Below are positions 44,721 through 56,588 of a stretch of 64,000 nucleotides of DNA, piece after piece; position 1 is the first letter of the stretch, and every line of letters begins with the position of its first letter. The notes below the pieces were generated by a model that saw only the letters and a list, made by a program, of their open reading frames with translations, was not told the DNA's origin and ran no database searches. Made by a program: the position numbers and the translations under genes. Origin of the DNA: Pseudomonadota bacterium (GTDB lineage Bacteria; Pseudomonadota; Gammaproteobacteria; Pseudomonadales; Pseudohongiellaceae); the NCBI GenBank assembly GCA_027592275.1, contig JAQCKF010000004.1, forward strand, positions 105,903-169,902, read 5' to 3'.

Positions 44721-45692
44721 CTATTGCACCGCCGCGTCAGACGCAGCTTGAGGTATTTGATCGGCGGTAGTCGTCGACGCATCGACACTATCGATGATAA
44801 CTGCCTCGACTGCGGGAAAATCGGGCTCCAAAATGTCGGCTGCTCCACGCACACTCGTTTGCGCCTGTTCACTGTTAAACACCAGCATCACATGACGCGT
44901 GCTGGCTAGCTGCGCCAGTGGTCTGGCCTTGATCGTAGCAAAGTCTTGGCCCGGATCGGCGAAGACGCTAACAATCTCAGCGACGGGATAATTCTTTGGA
45001 TAGACCTGACCCATGCCCGAGCTGACCAATCCGTCACCGACCTTTATGTCTTGAGTCTGCGTTACAAACACCAATTCCAATTCTGATGCAGTGCTGCTAC
45101 TCCCTCTGGCCAGCGCACGCTCGCCATTGCGATTCACCTCCACAGGGGTCACGTGATGAGAATCGGTAATCAGCAAGACCCAAGAGGTTAACGGAAGCAC
45201 CTCGTCCACCTGCCCCATTAATCCGTTCGCATCAAGCAAAGCCTGACCGACAAACACTCCTTCTCGAGCACCCTTATTGATCAAGACCCTCTTTGAATAA
45301 GGGTCTGGAGATATATTGATAATCTCAGCAGCCAAGACATCGCCATTGATTCCTCGAGTGGCCTCATTCAGGGCGAGTAGTCGGTTGTTCTCACTGACCA
45401 GGCTCTCAAGCAGCTGCAGCTCACGCTGCGCGATGAGCAGATTAGCACGCAGGTCGTCGTTTTCTTCAAGCAGGTCGGTTCGAGAGACAAAAACATCATC
45501 GATCAGGAAGGAGACGCGCGTAGGTATATCCGCCACCCAATAGACTGGCGTGGTGATATAGCCGAGACCAAAGCGAATTCGTTCCAGATAGCCAAAGCGA
45601 GCATCTGCAAACATGATACAAACTGAGAAGAATATAAAGGTGAGCGCCCGATACTCGAGAGCGACACCTTTTACAAACAGAGTCTTATCGAT
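44721..45692 (-). CDS. mreC: Rod shape-determining protein MreC, probable AUC start
   Basis: MreC organises the elongasome in the periplasm. Visible are a membrane helix (ALTFIFFSVCIMFADARFGYLE), a coiled coil (about residues 70-100: LLEENDDLRANLL) and the beta domain with SPDPYSKRVLINKGAREGVFVGQALLDANGLMGQV. The only ATG with the frame (45614) would remove nearly all of the N-terminus and membrane helix. Upstream the frame is open to a TGA and codes for IDKTLFVKGVALEYR, which matches other MreC N-termini. No ATG, GTG or TTG is there. ATC 45692 stands at the family's Met position with AAGAGG ten bases upstream, giving 323 residues. A 151-bp gap with a hairpin parts it from mreB. Confidence 0.9.
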   Translation of the reverse strand: MDKTLFVKGVALEYRALTFIFFSVCIMFADARFGYLERIRFGLGYITTPVYWVADIPTRVSFLIDDVFVSRTDLLEENDDLRANLLIAQRELQLLESLVSENNRLLALNEATRGINGDVLAAEIINISPDPYSKRVLINKGAREGVFVGQALLDANGLMGQVDEVLPLTSWVLLITDSHHVTPVEVNRNGERALARGSSSTASELELVFVTQTQDIKVGDGLVSSGMGQVYPKNYPVAEIVSVFADPGQDFATIKARPLAQLASTRHVMLVFNSEQAQTSVRGAADILEPDFPAVEAVIIDSVDASTTTADQIPQAASDAAVQ

Positions 45693-45739
45693 GGCTGCAG
45701 AACCTCTTCACTGAAAGCTAAGACCTTAGAGCTAAGTGA

Positions 45740-45767
45740 GACCTAATTCGAAGGCTCGAATCAGGTC
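45740..45767. other. stem-loop between mreB and mreC
   Basis: An 11-bp stem with one mismatch (GACCTaATTCGA / TCGAATcAGGTC) and a small loop lies 48 bp upstream of the mreC start. There is no U-run, so it is not a complete terminator. It may reduce mreCD expression relative to mreB or guard the mreB mRNA end. Confidence 0.55.
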
Positions 45768-45843
45768 ATCGTTGTTCAGACCCTAGGGGAAAACCCAGAG
45801 TATATCAGCCCCGTAAGGCGTACACGAGGCAGCAACTAACGGT

Positions 45844-47256
<1,413 letters not shown>

Positions 47257-47544
47257 ATGGCTTTGGACAAGACAGAAGTAGAAAAAATTGCCCATTTGGC
47301 GCGATTGCACATTAGCGAATCTGAAACCGAAGAGGTGACGACTCGAATTACCGATATTCTGACCCTTATCGATCAGATGCAATCGGTGGATACCGAGGCG
47401 GTCGAGCCTCTGGCCCACCCTCTAGATCTAGTGCAGCGTCTGCGCGCCGACGAGATCACCGAAGAGAATCAGCGCGACAGGCTCCAGCAACTCGCTCCTG
47501 CTAGCGAAGACGGCTTGTATCTGGTCCCAAAAGTACTCGAGTGA
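47257..47544 (+). CDS. gatC: Asp-tRNA(Asn)/Glu-tRNA(Gln) amidotransferase subunit C
   Basis: A 95-residue GatC with the helix VEKIAHLARLHIS and the C-terminal ENADPLRAD-like region reading PLDLVQRLRADE. GatC clamps GatA and GatB together. It is first in the gatCAB operon, 65 bp before gatA. Presence of GatCAB means that Asn-tRNA and/or Gln-tRNA can be made by amidation of a mischarged tRNA. Confidence 0.96.
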   Translation: MALDKTEVEKIAHLARLHISESETEEVTTRITDILTLIDQMQSVDTEAVEPLAHPLDLVQRLRADEITEENQRDRLQQLAPASEDGLYLVPKVLE

Positions 47545-47609
47545 CCTGACTGAAAGACGCTTACAGTTAACAACTTAACTAACACAATTACCACAAATGG
47601 AATTCACAA

Positions 47610-49079
47610 ATGATTAATAGTACTGTCGCCGAGATTTCCGCCGCTCTCGCCGCGGGCGACATCTCCAGTGTTGAAATTACGCAGGCTTATTTAGACCGCA
47701 TCGCCACTTTAAATGGCGAGCTCAATGCCTTCATTACTGTATGCGAAGATTCTGCTCTGCTGCAGGCAAAAGCTGCAGACGATGCGCGCGCGAATGGAAA
47801 CGATAGCCCGCTACTCGGAATCCCATTAGCGCATAAAGATATATTCTGTACCAAGGATATTCTGACTACCTGTGGCTCACGCATGTTGCACAACTTCGTC
47901 TCGCCTTATAATGCAACTGTCGTAGAACGCTTCATTGATGCCGGCACCGTATTGTTAGGCAAAACCAACATGGATGAGTTCGCGATGGGCTCCTCCAATG
48001 AAACCAGTTTCTTTGGTGATGTGAAGAACCCGTGGAACACAGAATGTGTGCCAGGCGGCTCCTCCGGCGGATCGGCCGCAGCGGTCGCAGCAGATCTTTG
48101 CGCCATGGCGACAGGCACCGACACAGGCGGGTCTATCCGCCAACCCGCAGCATTCTGCGGCGTAACAGGAATAAAGCCTAGTTACGGTCGTGTATCTCGC
48201 TGGGGAATGATCGCCTTTGCATCGAGTCTCGACCAAGCCGGCCCGATAACCAAAAGCGCCGAAGACGCTGCCCTAATGCTGAACGTTATGTCGGGATTGG
48301 ACAAGAAAGACTCCACTAGCATCGACAGACCAGCCGAAGACTTCACCGCCTCTCTCAATCAGCCCTTAAAGGGACTACGCATCGGCGTTCCGAAGCAGCA
48401 TTTTGCCGAGGGCTTAAGCATGGAAGTCGAACAAGCGGTTCGCGACGCACTCGCCGAATACGAGAAACTTGGAGCAGTAATCAAAGAGGTAGATCTAACC
48501 AATAGTCACCTCTCTGTTTCTGCCTACTACGTTATCGCCCCAGCAGAAGCATCGGCTAACCTCTCTCGTTTCGATGGTGTGCGTTATGGCTATCGCTGCG
48601 AAGACCCTGTCGATCTTGAAGACATGTACAAGAGAACACGTAGCGAAGGCTTTGGCGAAGAAGTGAAGCGGCGCATCATGGTCGGCACCTATGCCCTGTC
48701 TGCTGGTTTTTATGATGCCTACTACCGGAAGGCGCAGAAGATTCGCCGCCTGATAGCGGATGATTTCGATAGAGCCTTTGAAGAGGTCGACGTCATCATT
48801 GGACCAACTTCGCCGCATACCGCATTCAAGCTAGGATCCAAAAGCGACCCGGTTTCAATGTATCTGGAAGACATCTATACCATCGCTGTGAATCTCGCCG
48901 GATTACCTGCCGCGTCTATTCCGGTCGGCATAGCAAATGGCCTGCCTATGGGCATGCAAATAATCGGCAAATACTTTGATGAAGCGAAGATCCTCAATGT
49001 GGCTCACCAGTTCCAGCAGCACACCGATTGGCACAAGCAGAAAGCGACAGCGATAACAGCTGCCAGCGGGGAGTCCTAA
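47610..49079 (+). CDS. gatA: Asp-tRNA(Asn)/Glu-tRNA(Gln) amidotransferase subunit A
   Basis: A 489-residue amidase-signature protein which releases ammonia from glutamine. The Ser-cisSer-Lys triad is seen in AHKDIF (Lys about residue 77) and the glycine/serine stretch [15 protein letters not shown] (about residue 149-163) with [13 protein letters not shown] following. Length fits (about 485). The stop is two bases before the gatB start. Confidence 0.98.
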   Translation: MINSTVAEISAALAAGDISSVEITQAYLDRIATLNGELNAFITVCEDSALLQAKAADDARANGNDSPLLGIPLAHKDIFCTKDILTTCGSRMLHNFVSPYNATVVERFIDAGTVLLGKTNMDEFAMGSSNETSFFGDVKNPWNTECVPGGSSGGSAAAVAADLCAMATGTDTGGSIRQPAAFCGVTGIKPSYGRVSRWGMIAFASSLDQAGPITKSAEDAALMLNVMSGLDKKDSTSIDRPAEDFTASLNQPLKGLRIGVPKQHFAEGLSMEVEQAVRDALAEYEKLGAVIKEVDLTNSHLSVSAYYVIAPAEASANLSRFDGVRYGYRCEDPVDLEDMYKRTRSEGFGEEVKRRIMVGTYALSAGFYDAYYRKAQKIRRLIADDFDRAFEEVDVIIGPTSPHTAFKLGSKSDPVSMYLEDIYTIAVNLAGLPAASIPVGIANGLPMGMQIIGKYFDEAKILNVAHQFQQHTDWHKQKATAITAASGES

Positions 49080-49081
49080 TC

Positions 49082-50512
49082 ATGGAATGGGAAACAGTCA
49101 TAGGCTTAGAAGTGCACGTCTCTTTGTCCACGAAGTCGAAGTTATTCTCGGGCAGCTCCACCAAATTTGGTGCGCAGCCTAACACTCAGGCAAGTATTTT
49201 CGATTGCGCACTACCCGGCACACTGCCTGTACTCAATGAAGAAGCGCTCAGAATGGCGGTTCGATTTGGCGTAGCCATAGGTGCCGAGATAGGCAAGCGT
49301 TCCGTTTTTGACCGAAAGAACTACTTCTATCCCGACTTACCGAAGGGATACCAGGTGACGCAGCTGGATTTTCCTACCGTTGGCAAGGGATCACTAACAG
49401 TCACTCTCGCCGACGGCAGCGAGAAGGTTATCGGTGTTACCCGCGCACATATCGAGGAAAATGCAGGCAAATCGCTGCATGAAGAATTCAGCGGCATGTC
49501 TGGAATCGATCTGAATCGCGCCGGGGAACCTCTATTAGAGATAGTCTCTGAACCAGAGATCACTTGTGCAGAAGAAGCGGTCGCCTACTTGAAGAAATTA
49601 CACACCATCATTCGTTATCTGGATATCTCTGATGCAATCATGGCACAAGGTTCCATGCGCTGTGATGTTAACGTCTCGATACGTCCCAAGGGAACCACTG
49701 AGCTTGGAACGCGCGCGGAGATCAAAAACATCAACTCGTTCCGCTTCGTAGAGAAAGCAATCCACTCAGAAGTAGCACGCCAGCAAGAAATCCTTGAAGA
49801 CGGCGGAAGAATAATTCAGGAAACTCGACGCTATAACGCCGACAAAGACGTGACAACTTCGATGCGCAGCAAGGAAGTAGCAAACGACTACCGCTACTTT
49901 CCCGAACCGGACCTACTGCCTGTTGTTATCGACGACGAATACATAGCAGCCGTCAGGGCGCAGCTTCCAGAACTCCCGAATGCGAGAAAGGCGCGCTTCA
50001 TAGAAGAATATTCATTGAGCAACTACGATGCCGGCGTTCTGGTAAGTAGCCGAGAGATGGCGGAGTACTTTGAAATTGTCGCGAGATCTAGCGGCGATTC
50101 AAAACTCGCCGCGAACTGGGTCAGCCAAGACCTCTTAGGCATGCTCAATAAGAACAACTGGGATATTACTGAATCACCCATTCAGGCTGAGCGCCTAGCG
50201 ACTTTGATAGCACGCATTAAGGACAACACAATCTCAGGAAAGATCGCCAAGACCGTATTCGAAACCATGATCAGCGATAAATCTGCTGTCGATGCAATCA
50301 TCGAGGCTAAGGGCTTGAAGCAGGTTACCGACTCTGGCGAAATTGAAAAACTGGTGCTCGAGGTTATCGAAAACAATCCGATACAGGTGCAGCAATACAA
50401 GGACGGCAAGGAGCAGGTAATCGGCTTTCTTGTAGGTCAGTGTATGCAACTATCGAAAGGCAAAGCCAACCCAGCGCAGGTTAACGAGTTACTTAGAGAG
50501 AAGATGCAATGA
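49082..50512 (+). CDS. gatB: Asp-tRNA(Asn)/Glu-tRNA(Gln) amidotransferase subunit B
   Basis: A 476-residue GatB that phosphorylates and amidates the mischarged aminoacyl-tRNA. It begins [14 protein letters not shown] and has [16 protein letters not shown] and the GatB/YqeY tail domain in the last 150 residues. I choose ATG 49082, two bases after gatA ends; a longer frame from 49028 overlaps gatA and adds 18 residues unlike the family. The TGA overlaps the ATG of the next gene (ATGA). Confidence 0.98.
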   Translation: MEWETVIGLEVHVSLSTKSKLFSGSSTKFGAQPNTQASIFDCALPGTLPVLNEEALRMAVRFGVAIGAEIGKRSVFDRKNYFYPDLPKGYQVTQLDFPTVGKGSLTVTLADGSEKVIGVTRAHIEENAGKSLHEEFSGMSGIDLNRAGEPLLEIVSEPEITCAEEAVAYLKKLHTIIRYLDISDAIMAQGSMRCDVNVSIRPKGTTELGTRAEIKNINSFRFVEKAIHSEVARQQEILEDGGRIIQETRRYNADKDVTTSMRSKEVANDYRYFPEPDLLPVVIDDEYIAAVRAQLPELPNARKARFIEEYSLSNYDAGVLVSSREMAEYFEIVARSSGDSKLAANWVSQDLLGMLNKNNWDITESPIQAERLATLIARIKDNTISGKIAKTVFETMISDKSAVDAIIEAKGLKQVTDSGEIEKLVLEVIENNPIQVQQYKDGKEQVIGFLVGQCMQLSKGKANPAQVNELLREKMQ

Positions 50513-50835
50513 GGGAAGACAAAAAGTCGGGAGCACAAAGGACGCAGCAAGCAACTCGAGATGAACAGTGGTCCGACGAGCGCCTGAAGGCCTGTCTCGA
50601 TGTGCTTCCACCACAAGGCCTGCCTCACGACTACAACATTCTACTGCGCGCCTATCGTGGCATGACTGCAGACCTGTTCGCTAGATTCATTGTGTTCTAT
50701 GGGGATGCAGGTCACGACATTAACGTCAGCCTGGAAGATGGCAGCACCTTTTTATACTTGGTGTCACGCCACAGGAAGGCTAGCGAATATGGAGAAATAC
50801 TGAAGCAGGCCGGAGCTAGCTCGAAGGCTAGCTAG
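50509..50835 (+). CDS. PA4642 family protein
   Basis: A 108-residue protein with the sequence run [30 protein letters not shown] by blocks, and [24 protein letters not shown] and [15 protein letters not shown]. It resembles Pseudomonas PA4642 and short ankyrin-like proteins near gatB or rhlB in Pseudomonadales; the function is not known. The ATG overlaps the gatB stop, so it is translated by coupling with gatCAB. Its last bases overlap the last four bases of rhlB on the other strand. Confidence 0.83.
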   Translation: MREDKKSGAQRTQQATRDEQWSDERLKACLDVLPPQGLPHDYNILLRAYRGMTADLFARFIVFYGDAGHDINVSLEDGSTFLYLVSRHRKASEYGEILKQAGASSKAS

Positions 50836-52112
50836 CGCGAGCGCGGTGGACGTCTACCACCGGAACTTGGTTTCCCAACAATCCTGCTAGTGGGTTTTGC
50901 TTTAAACTTAGAAGCACGCTCAAAAGCTGGCGCTTTAGCCAACATCGCTTCTTCTGGATGTATGCAATCCAGCTTTGAACCGAGTTTTTCTTCGATATCT
51001 GGCAGTAGAAACGAATCATCTTCGCAAGCAAAGCTGATCGAAGTACCAATCGCCCCAGCCCTACCCGTGCGTCCTATGCGATGCACATAGTCTTCCGGCT
51101 CTTCGGGCAGCGTGTAATTTACAACGTGTGTTACGTCATCGATGTGCAATCCACGGCCCGCAACATCAGTCGCGACTAGCACCTTTATCTTGCCGCTCTT
51201 AAAGGCATCCAATGTACGCACTCTTTGGTTTTGTGCGACCTCACCTGAAAGCATGCCGCATTCAACTCCATTTCTATGCAGATTATCCGCGAGTCTTCTA
51301 ACCTGATCCCGGCGATTACTGAACACCATGATCTTCTCGGCTTCTGGCTCAGCAATTAGATTAAACAGCAAATTGTATTTGTCGGCTGTAGTGACGAGAT
51401 AGACGATCTGATCGACCGCATCCGCCGCCACTTTCTCTGGCTCGATCTCGACCATGATGGGGTCGACTGCCCAACGCTGTGCTAGTTCTATGATGGCAGG
51501 AGTAAACGTCGCACTAAACAACAGAGTCTGTCGGCATTCCTTCTTAGGTGTGCGCGAAACAACGGATCGCACCTGCGGGATGAAACCCATGTCCAACATG
51601 CGATCGGCTTCGTCCAATACAAGCACTTCGACTGCGCCTAGATGTAGGTTCCCGTTCTGTACGAAATCCAGTAAACGACCGGGCGTCGCCACAACAATAT
51701 CTACAGGCCTGGCATCTAGCGCCCGATTCTGTTTTGCATAGTCTTCACCACCAACCATAGTTACAACATGCATGTCGCAACCATCTGTTAGCAGCTGCGC
51801 ATCGCTAGCGATCTGCTGCGCTAGTTCCCGCGTGGGCGCTACAATTAGAGCACGTGGCTCGGCGATGTAGCGCTCCTGCTCAATCGGGTTCGAAAGAAGA
51901 TCGTTAATAATAGTAATAAGAAAGGCAGCTGTTTTTCCGGTGCCAGTCTGCGCCTTGCCAGTAACATCATGGCCCTGCAACGTATGCACCAGCGACTCCG
52001 CTTGGATTGGCGTGCAGTACTCGAAACCAATCTTCTTGATGGCGTCAGCGAGTGGCTTCTGTAGATCGAAGTGACTAAAGGCTAGCTTTGGCTGTTCTAT
52101 TTCTGAATCCAT
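50832..52112 (-). CDS. rhlB: DEAD-box RNA helicase RhlB
   Basis: A 426-residue DEAD-box helicase with the Q-motif region ([11 protein letters not shown]), Walker [12 protein letters not shown] (about residue 56), [13 protein letters not shown], the SAT motif in LLFSATF and the C-terminal domain with [10 protein letters not shown]. The order and N-terminus are those of RhlB, the helicase of the RNA degradosome. The C-terminus is basic ([21 protein letters not shown] by blocks), which may bind RNA. It converges with the PA4642-family gene. Confidence 0.93.
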   Translation of the reverse strand: MDSEIEQPKLAFSHFDLQKPLADAIKKIGFEYCTPIQAESLVHTLQGHDVTGKAQTGTGKTAAFLITIINDLLSNPIEQERYIAEPRALIVAPTRELAQQIASDAQLLTDGCDMHVVTMVGGEDYAKQNRALDARPVDIVVATPGRLLDFVQNGNLHLGAVEVLVLDEADRMLDMGFIPQVRSVVSRTPKKECRQTLLFSATFTPAIIELAQRWAVDPIMVEIEPEKVAADAVDQIVYLVTTADKYNLLFNLIAEPEAEKIMVFSNRRDQVRRLADNLHRNGVECGMLSGEVAQNQRVRTLDAFKSGKIKVLVATDVAGRGLHIDDVTHVVNYTLPEEPEDYVHRIGRTGRAGAIGTSISFACEDDSFLLPDIEEKLGSKLDCIHPEEAMLAKAPAFERASKFKAKPTSRIVGKPSSGGRRPPRSR

Positions 52113-52289
52113 GAGTTACTACTATATAAGGTATATGGAGTTTACGGCTTACGAAGACTGGGACTACTCAGGGTACCCTAAGCGCGAGCATCATAGCCCT
52201 ATGCGCTAGACACTTCAAACTTTGTACTGGCTAATTTGGTTAAGAAAGGGGCATAACTACCCTCAAAACTGGGGGCGGTAACTGCGCCG

Positions 52290-53033
52290 CTAAGTGCCGC
52301 AGGCCCCGCAGCTGCTATCTCGCGGGAGACGCATCTCGCGCCATTGCAGGGTGCTGGCATCGAGCAGGAGTAGCCGGCCAGTCAGAGATTCACCGATGCC
52401 GGTGAGTAGCTTTATCGCCTCCATCGCCTGTACCGCGCCGATTATGCCTACCAATGGCGCCATCACTCCGTTCTCAGAACAGCTTGCATCCTCGTCAGCA
52501 CCTTGTGAGTAGAGGCATTGATAACAAGGACTAGTTGGGTTCCTACTGTCGAACACAGCTACCTGCCCCTCCATACGAATGGCGGCACCCGAGACGAGTG
52601 GCTTGCCGTGCTCGATGCACGCACAATTGATCGCGAATCGAGTAGTGAAATTGTCACAAGCGTCGACGACGAGATCCGCCTGACCGACAGCTTCACTCAA
52701 CTCGGCTCCTTCGAGGCGCTTTTGCAGTGCCGTGATTTTTAAATCCGGATTGAGACCCAATAAGGTTTGTTGAGCCGATACCACCTTGGGCTCACCGATC
52801 ATAGATTGACTGTGAGCAACTTGCCGCTGCAGATTCGTCAGCTCGACCACGTCATCATCAGCGATGATAAGATGACCGACGCCGGCAGCGGCCAGATACA
52901 TAGCCGCGGGACAGCCCAATCCACCCATGCCGACGATAAGGACGGTCGCATCGATTAGCTTCTGCTGCCCGGCAACATCCATCTGCGGCAGCATAATCTG
53001 GCGAGAGTATCTAAGTAGCTGTTCGTCTTTCAT
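52290..53033 (-). CDS. moeB: Molybdopterin-synthase adenylyltransferase MoeB
   Basis: A 247-residue E1-like enzyme of the HesA/MoeB/ThiF family that adenylates the C-terminus of MoaD. Motifs are GMGGLGCPAAMYLAAAGVG (residues 34-52), the Arg in LTNLQRQVAH, and two zinc CxxC pairs: CYQCLY and CGACGT at the end. The candidate active Cys is in DASCSENGVMAP. It is last in the hemA-prfA-prmC-moeB order, 29 bp after prmC. ThiF function cannot be ruled out, but the position supports MoeB. Confidence 0.93.
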   Translation of the reverse strand: MKDEQLLRYSRQIMLPQMDVAGQQKLIDATVLIVGMGGLGCPAAMYLAAAGVGHLIIADDDVVELTNLQRQVAHSQSMIGEPKVVSAQQTLLGLNPDLKITALQKRLEGAELSEAVGQADLVVDACDNFTTRFAINCACIEHGKPLVSGAAIRMEGQVAVFDSRNPTSPCYQCLYSQGADEDASCSENGVMAPLVGIIGAVQAMEAIKLLTGIGESLTGRLLLLDASTLQWREMRLPRDSSCGACGT

Positions 53034-53062
53034 TAATATGCGCTTCTACATTTTCAGAATAA

Positions 53063-53902
53063 CTAGTTTAGGCACTGTGCCTTCGTCAATCTATCTAGCC
53101 CGGCCAAGTCTTTTACACATTCAATATTCGCATAACCAGTGTCGACTAATATTTTTTCAACAGCCTGTTTCTGCTGAAACCCGTGTTCGATCAGCAGCCA
53201 TGAATTCTTCTTCAGACAGTACCGACTCTGCTCGGCGATGGCGCGAATATCTGCCAGGCCATTCTCTCCAGCAACCAAAGCGGCGATCGGCTCGAAAGGC
53301 AGACTGCCTTCCCTTAAGTGCTTGTCGCCCGCCTCCACATAGGGAGGATTTGCCGCAATGAGATCGAATTGATCAGCCGGCAGACCATCACACCACGATG
53401 TCTGAATAAACTCAATATTCGAAAGCTGCAGCAACTTTGCGTTATCCGCGGCAACCCTGAGAGCAGATTCACTGCTATCAACTGCGGTCACGGCCCAACG
53501 TTTATTGTTGGCAGCCAATGCTAGAGCGATGGCACCACTGCCGGTGCCGAGATCGAGGACTGCAGCGCTAGCGAAATTATCGAGAAGCTCTAACGCAGTT
53601 TCCACCAGCAACTCAGTCTCGGGACGCGGAATAAGAACCGAGGGGTTTACTATCAACTCGAAATCCCAGAACGCCTGCCTGCCAAGAATGTACGATACCG
53701 GCTCACCCGTAGCACGCCTGCTGCAATACCCTTCGAATTTCTCAATTTGAGCGCTCGAAAGCTCTTGGTCTGGCCAAGTAAATAGATATTCTCTAGATTG
53801 CTCGATGGCTTCAGACAGAAGCAGTTCGGCATCGAGCTTCCAGCTTTCACTAACTTGCTGAAGTGTGTTGGCCTGCTTTAGCGCTTGCTTAATCGTTGCC
53901 AT
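53063..53902 (-). CDS. prmC: Release factor glutamine methyltransferase PrmC
   Basis: A 279-residue SAM-dependent methylase that methylates the Gln of the GGQ loop in release factors. Visible are the N-terminal helical domain, the SAM loop VLDLGTGSGAIALALA (about residue 115) and the catalytic NPPY in IAANPPYVEAGD (about residue 184). It directly follows prfA (14 bp), its substrate's gene, as in most gammaproteobacteria. Confidence 0.97.
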   Translation of the reverse strand: MATIKQALKQANTLQQVSESWKLDAELLLSEAIEQSREYLFTWPDQELSSAQIEKFEGYCSRRATGEPVSYILGRQAFWDFELIVNPSVLIPRPETELLVETALELLDNFASAAVLDLGTGSGAIALALAANNKRWAVTAVDSSESALRVAADNAKLLQLSNIEFIQTSWCDGLPADQFDLIAANPPYVEAGDKHLREGSLPFEPIAALVAGENGLADIRAIAEQSRYCLKKNSWLLIEHGFQQKQAVEKILVDTGYANIECVKDLAGLDRLTKAQCLN

Positions 53903-53916
53903 CGTAAGGTCTGCGC

Positions 53917-55005
53917 CTAATCGTCTTCAGCCAAGCCCGCTAGCAAGTCTGCCTGATACTCATTGATCAGCGGTTGAATCACGGCTGCGAGGTCTCCGGA
54001 CATCACCTCGGCTAAGTTGTAGAGCGTCAGCTTAATGCGGTGGTCGGTAACGCGGCCCTGAGGATAGTTGTAGGTTCGTATCTTTTCGGAACGATCGCCA
54101 CTACCCACTAGCTTACGTCTGTTATCAGACTCTTCCTGATGCTGCGCCTGCGTTGCTTGGTCCATCAATTTCGCCTGCAACAGCGACATGGCTCGCGCCT
54201 TGTTCTTGTGTTGCGAACGCTCATCCTGACACTCGACGACTATGCCTGACGGTAGATGAGTTAGTCGAATAGCAGAGTCAGTCTTATTCACGTGCTGTCC
54301 ACCTGCACCACTGGCGCGAAAAGTATCTACACGCAGATCGCCCTTGTTGACCTCGATCTCATCGATCTCATCCATCTCCGGCATGATGGCGACAGTACAG
54401 GCCGAGGTGTGGATACGGCCCTGTGTCTCAGTCTCGGGAACACGCTGCACGCGGTGCGCTCCGGATTCAAACTTAAGCTTCTCGAAGACGTTGTTACCCT
54501 CGATACGGGTAACAACCTCCTTGTAACCGCCATGCTCACCATGCCGCTCGCTGATGACTTCCAACTTCCAGCCCTGCAGTTCCGCGTAGCGCGAATACAT
54601 GCGCAGCAGGTCTCCTGAGAATATAGCCGCCTCGTCACCGCCGGTACCCGCACGGATCTCTATGAATACGTTGAGCCTGTCTTTGCTATCCTTCGGCAGT
54701 AGCAGAGTCTGCATATTCAGCTCTAATTCTTCTAGCTCTGCTGTGTTGCTGCGAAATTCCTCGTCCGCCATTTCGCGAATATCCGGGTCTGCATCCTTTT
54801 GCATCTCTTTCGTCTGTTCGAGCTCTTCTGTAACTTGCGCGAAGCGGTCATAGCTCTTCACCAGCTCTTCGATCTCCGCGTACTCTTTAGACAAGTCACG
54901 AAAACGATTCTGGTCGGAGATAATCTCCGCATCGCTGAGCAAGGCCTCCAGCTCACCGAAGCGATCCTTTAAATTGTCTAGTTTATTTCGTATCGAGTCT
55001 TTCAT
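53917..55005 (-). CDS. prfA: Peptide chain release factor 1
   Basis: A 362-residue class I release factor. The GGQ tripeptide is in [17 protein letters not shown] near residue 232, and the codon-recognition region with the PxT-type motif reads [12 protein letters not shown] near residue 185 (PET instead of PAT/PVT, the usual RF1 variation). It reads UAG and UAA. It starts three bases after the hemA stop on the minus strand and is followed by prmC. Confidence 0.98.
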   Translation of the reverse strand: MKDSIRNKLDNLKDRFGELEALLSDAEIISDQNRFRDLSKEYAEIEELVKSYDRFAQVTEELEQTKEMQKDADPDIREMADEEFRSNTAELEELELNMQTLLLPKDSKDRLNVFIEIRAGTGGDEAAIFSGDLLRMYSRYAELQGWKLEVISERHGEHGGYKEVVTRIEGNNVFEKLKFESGAHRVQRVPETETQGRIHTSACTVAIMPEMDEIDEIEVNKGDLRVDTFRASGAGGQHVNKTDSAIRLTHLPSGIVVECQDERSQHKNKARAMSLLQAKLMDQATQAQHQEESDNRRKLVGSGDRSEKIRTYNYPQGRVTDHRIKLTLYNLAEVMSGDLAAVIQPLINEYQADLLAGLAEDD

Positions 55006-55008
55006 GGC

Positions 55009-56358
55009 TTACTTCTTTTTGTCCGTTTTTTCACCGGCATTCGGTTTAGATTCTGAGCTTAGCTCAAAGAGCTCCGCAATTAATTCCAATAGCTCATCGC
55101 GACCTGCCGCACTAGCCTTCTTCATCTGCACACTAGGTGAATGCACAAGTTTCTGCGTAAGCGATCTAGCTAGGTTGCTGACAACTGCTTCTGCCGACTC
55201 GCCCCTCTCTAGCGCCTTCAACGCCCGCTCTAATTCCCCTTCTCGAATCGCATCGGCCTTATCGCGAAGTGCACGCAGTGTGCTTACCGCATTCAATGAT
55301 CGCAGCGCCTTGCGATAATCTTCCACACCGCGCTCGATAATCGATTCGGCCTGTGCCGCGGCATCTGCCCGACTCTTCACACCGTCTTCGATTACAGCAC
55401 TGATGTCATCAATACTATATAAGTAGGCATCGGCGATCTCTGCGACCTCCGCTTCGATATCACGTGGCACGGCGAGATCTACTAATAGCATGGGTTTGTG
55501 TTTGCGCTGTTTCAGTGCCCGCTCGACTGCGCCCTTACCTAACAAAGGTAATTGGCTGTTCGTCGATGAGACAACGATGTCTGCCTTAATCAACTGCTCG
55601 GGTATATCGGACAGCAATACTCCGTGAGCATTGAAGCGGTTAGCAATCTCCAATGCATTGTCTAGAGTTCTGTTCGCGACCACGATCTTACTCACACCCT
55701 TCTCTACGAGATGCTTAACAACTAACTCGATCGTGCGACCGGCACCGATAAGCAGAACACTGAGGCTGGACAAATCTGAGAAGATGCGCTCCGCTAGTGT
55801 CACCGCCGCGTAGGCAACCGAAACCGGATTCTCACCGATGGCAGTATCGGTGCGCACCTGCTTCGCAATAGAGAATGCCTCTTCAAATGCACGACCCAAG
55901 GACTGCGCAACAACTTGCTGATCTTTCGACAAAGCGTAAGCCGATTTAATTTGACCTAGTATCTGCGGCTCACCTAACACCATGGAATCCAACCCACAGG
56001 AGACCTTCATTAGATGCCGAACTACATCTTCACTCGCATAGGAGTAGCTGCACTGTTCTAGCTCACTTGCTTCTAGGTCGTGAAACTTCGACAACCACGC
56101 CACGACTTGTGCCTGCCGATCTAACAATTGACGATTCTGAGCAAGCACATCGCCGGCCGGCGCCTCAGAGTCACCTTCGACAAAATCCAAATAGATCTCC
56201 GTACGATTGCAGGTAGAGACGATCACCACTTCCTCGATTGGCGGCAAGGCATAAATTTCGGCAAGAGCTGACTCCACGATCTCCGGTGGGAAAGCCACCT
56301 TCTCGCGCATTTCGATATTCGCCGTGTTGTGGTTTATACCTACTAGTACCAATGCCAT
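55009..56358 (-). CDS. hemA: Glutamyl-tRNA reductase
   Basis: A 449-residue enzyme that reduces Glu-tRNA to glutamate-1-semialdehyde, the entry to tetrapyrrole synthesis. The catalytic Cys is in VSTCNRTEIYL (about residue 50); SCGLDSMVLGEPQILGQIK and the NADPH domain VLLIGAGRTIELV follow. It is first in the hemA-prfA-prmC-moeB set and is divergent from the TPR lipoprotein gene with 230 bp between, as in Pseudomonas. Confidence 0.98.
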   Translation of the reverse strand: MALVLVGINHNTANIEMREKVAFPPEIVESALAEIYALPPIEEVVIVSTCNRTEIYLDFVEGDSEAPAGDVLAQNRQLLDRQAQVVAWLSKFHDLEASELEQCSYSYASEDVVRHLMKVSCGLDSMVLGEPQILGQIKSAYALSKDQQVVAQSLGRAFEEAFSIAKQVRTDTAIGENPVSVAYAAVTLAERIFSDLSSLSVLLIGAGRTIELVVKHLVEKGVSKIVVANRTLDNALEIANRFNAHGVLLSDIPEQLIKADIVVSSTNSQLPLLGKGAVERALKQRKHKPMLLVDLAVPRDIEAEVAEIADAYLYSIDDISAVIEDGVKSRADAAAQAESIIERGVEDYRKALRSLNAVSTLRALRDKADAIREGELERALKALERGESAEAVVSNLARSLTQKLVHSPSVQMKKASAAGRDELLELIAELFELSSESKPNAGEKTDKKK

Positions 56359-56588
56359 GAATTAACCGTTCGAGCGGATCGTGGTGAAATCGCGACAATC
56401 GCCGCGAATTATTTTTGCCAGTATAAAGGGGCCGCTATGTTACTAAATATCCACTCCAGTTCCCATTAGAGACTGATCACTCGATCTGGACAAAAACTAG
56501 AGCAAATCTGCTCGGAAGCCAGCTAGAGTAGCTGCTACAATGCCTGCCTTAGCAAACACTCGGCCATAGCGGGCCCAGACTGTAAAAT

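Noticed and set aside
49028..49081. Longer gatB start inside gatA
   Set aside because: The added 18 residues do not resemble GatB; ATG 49082 right after the gatA stop gives the normal N-terminus.
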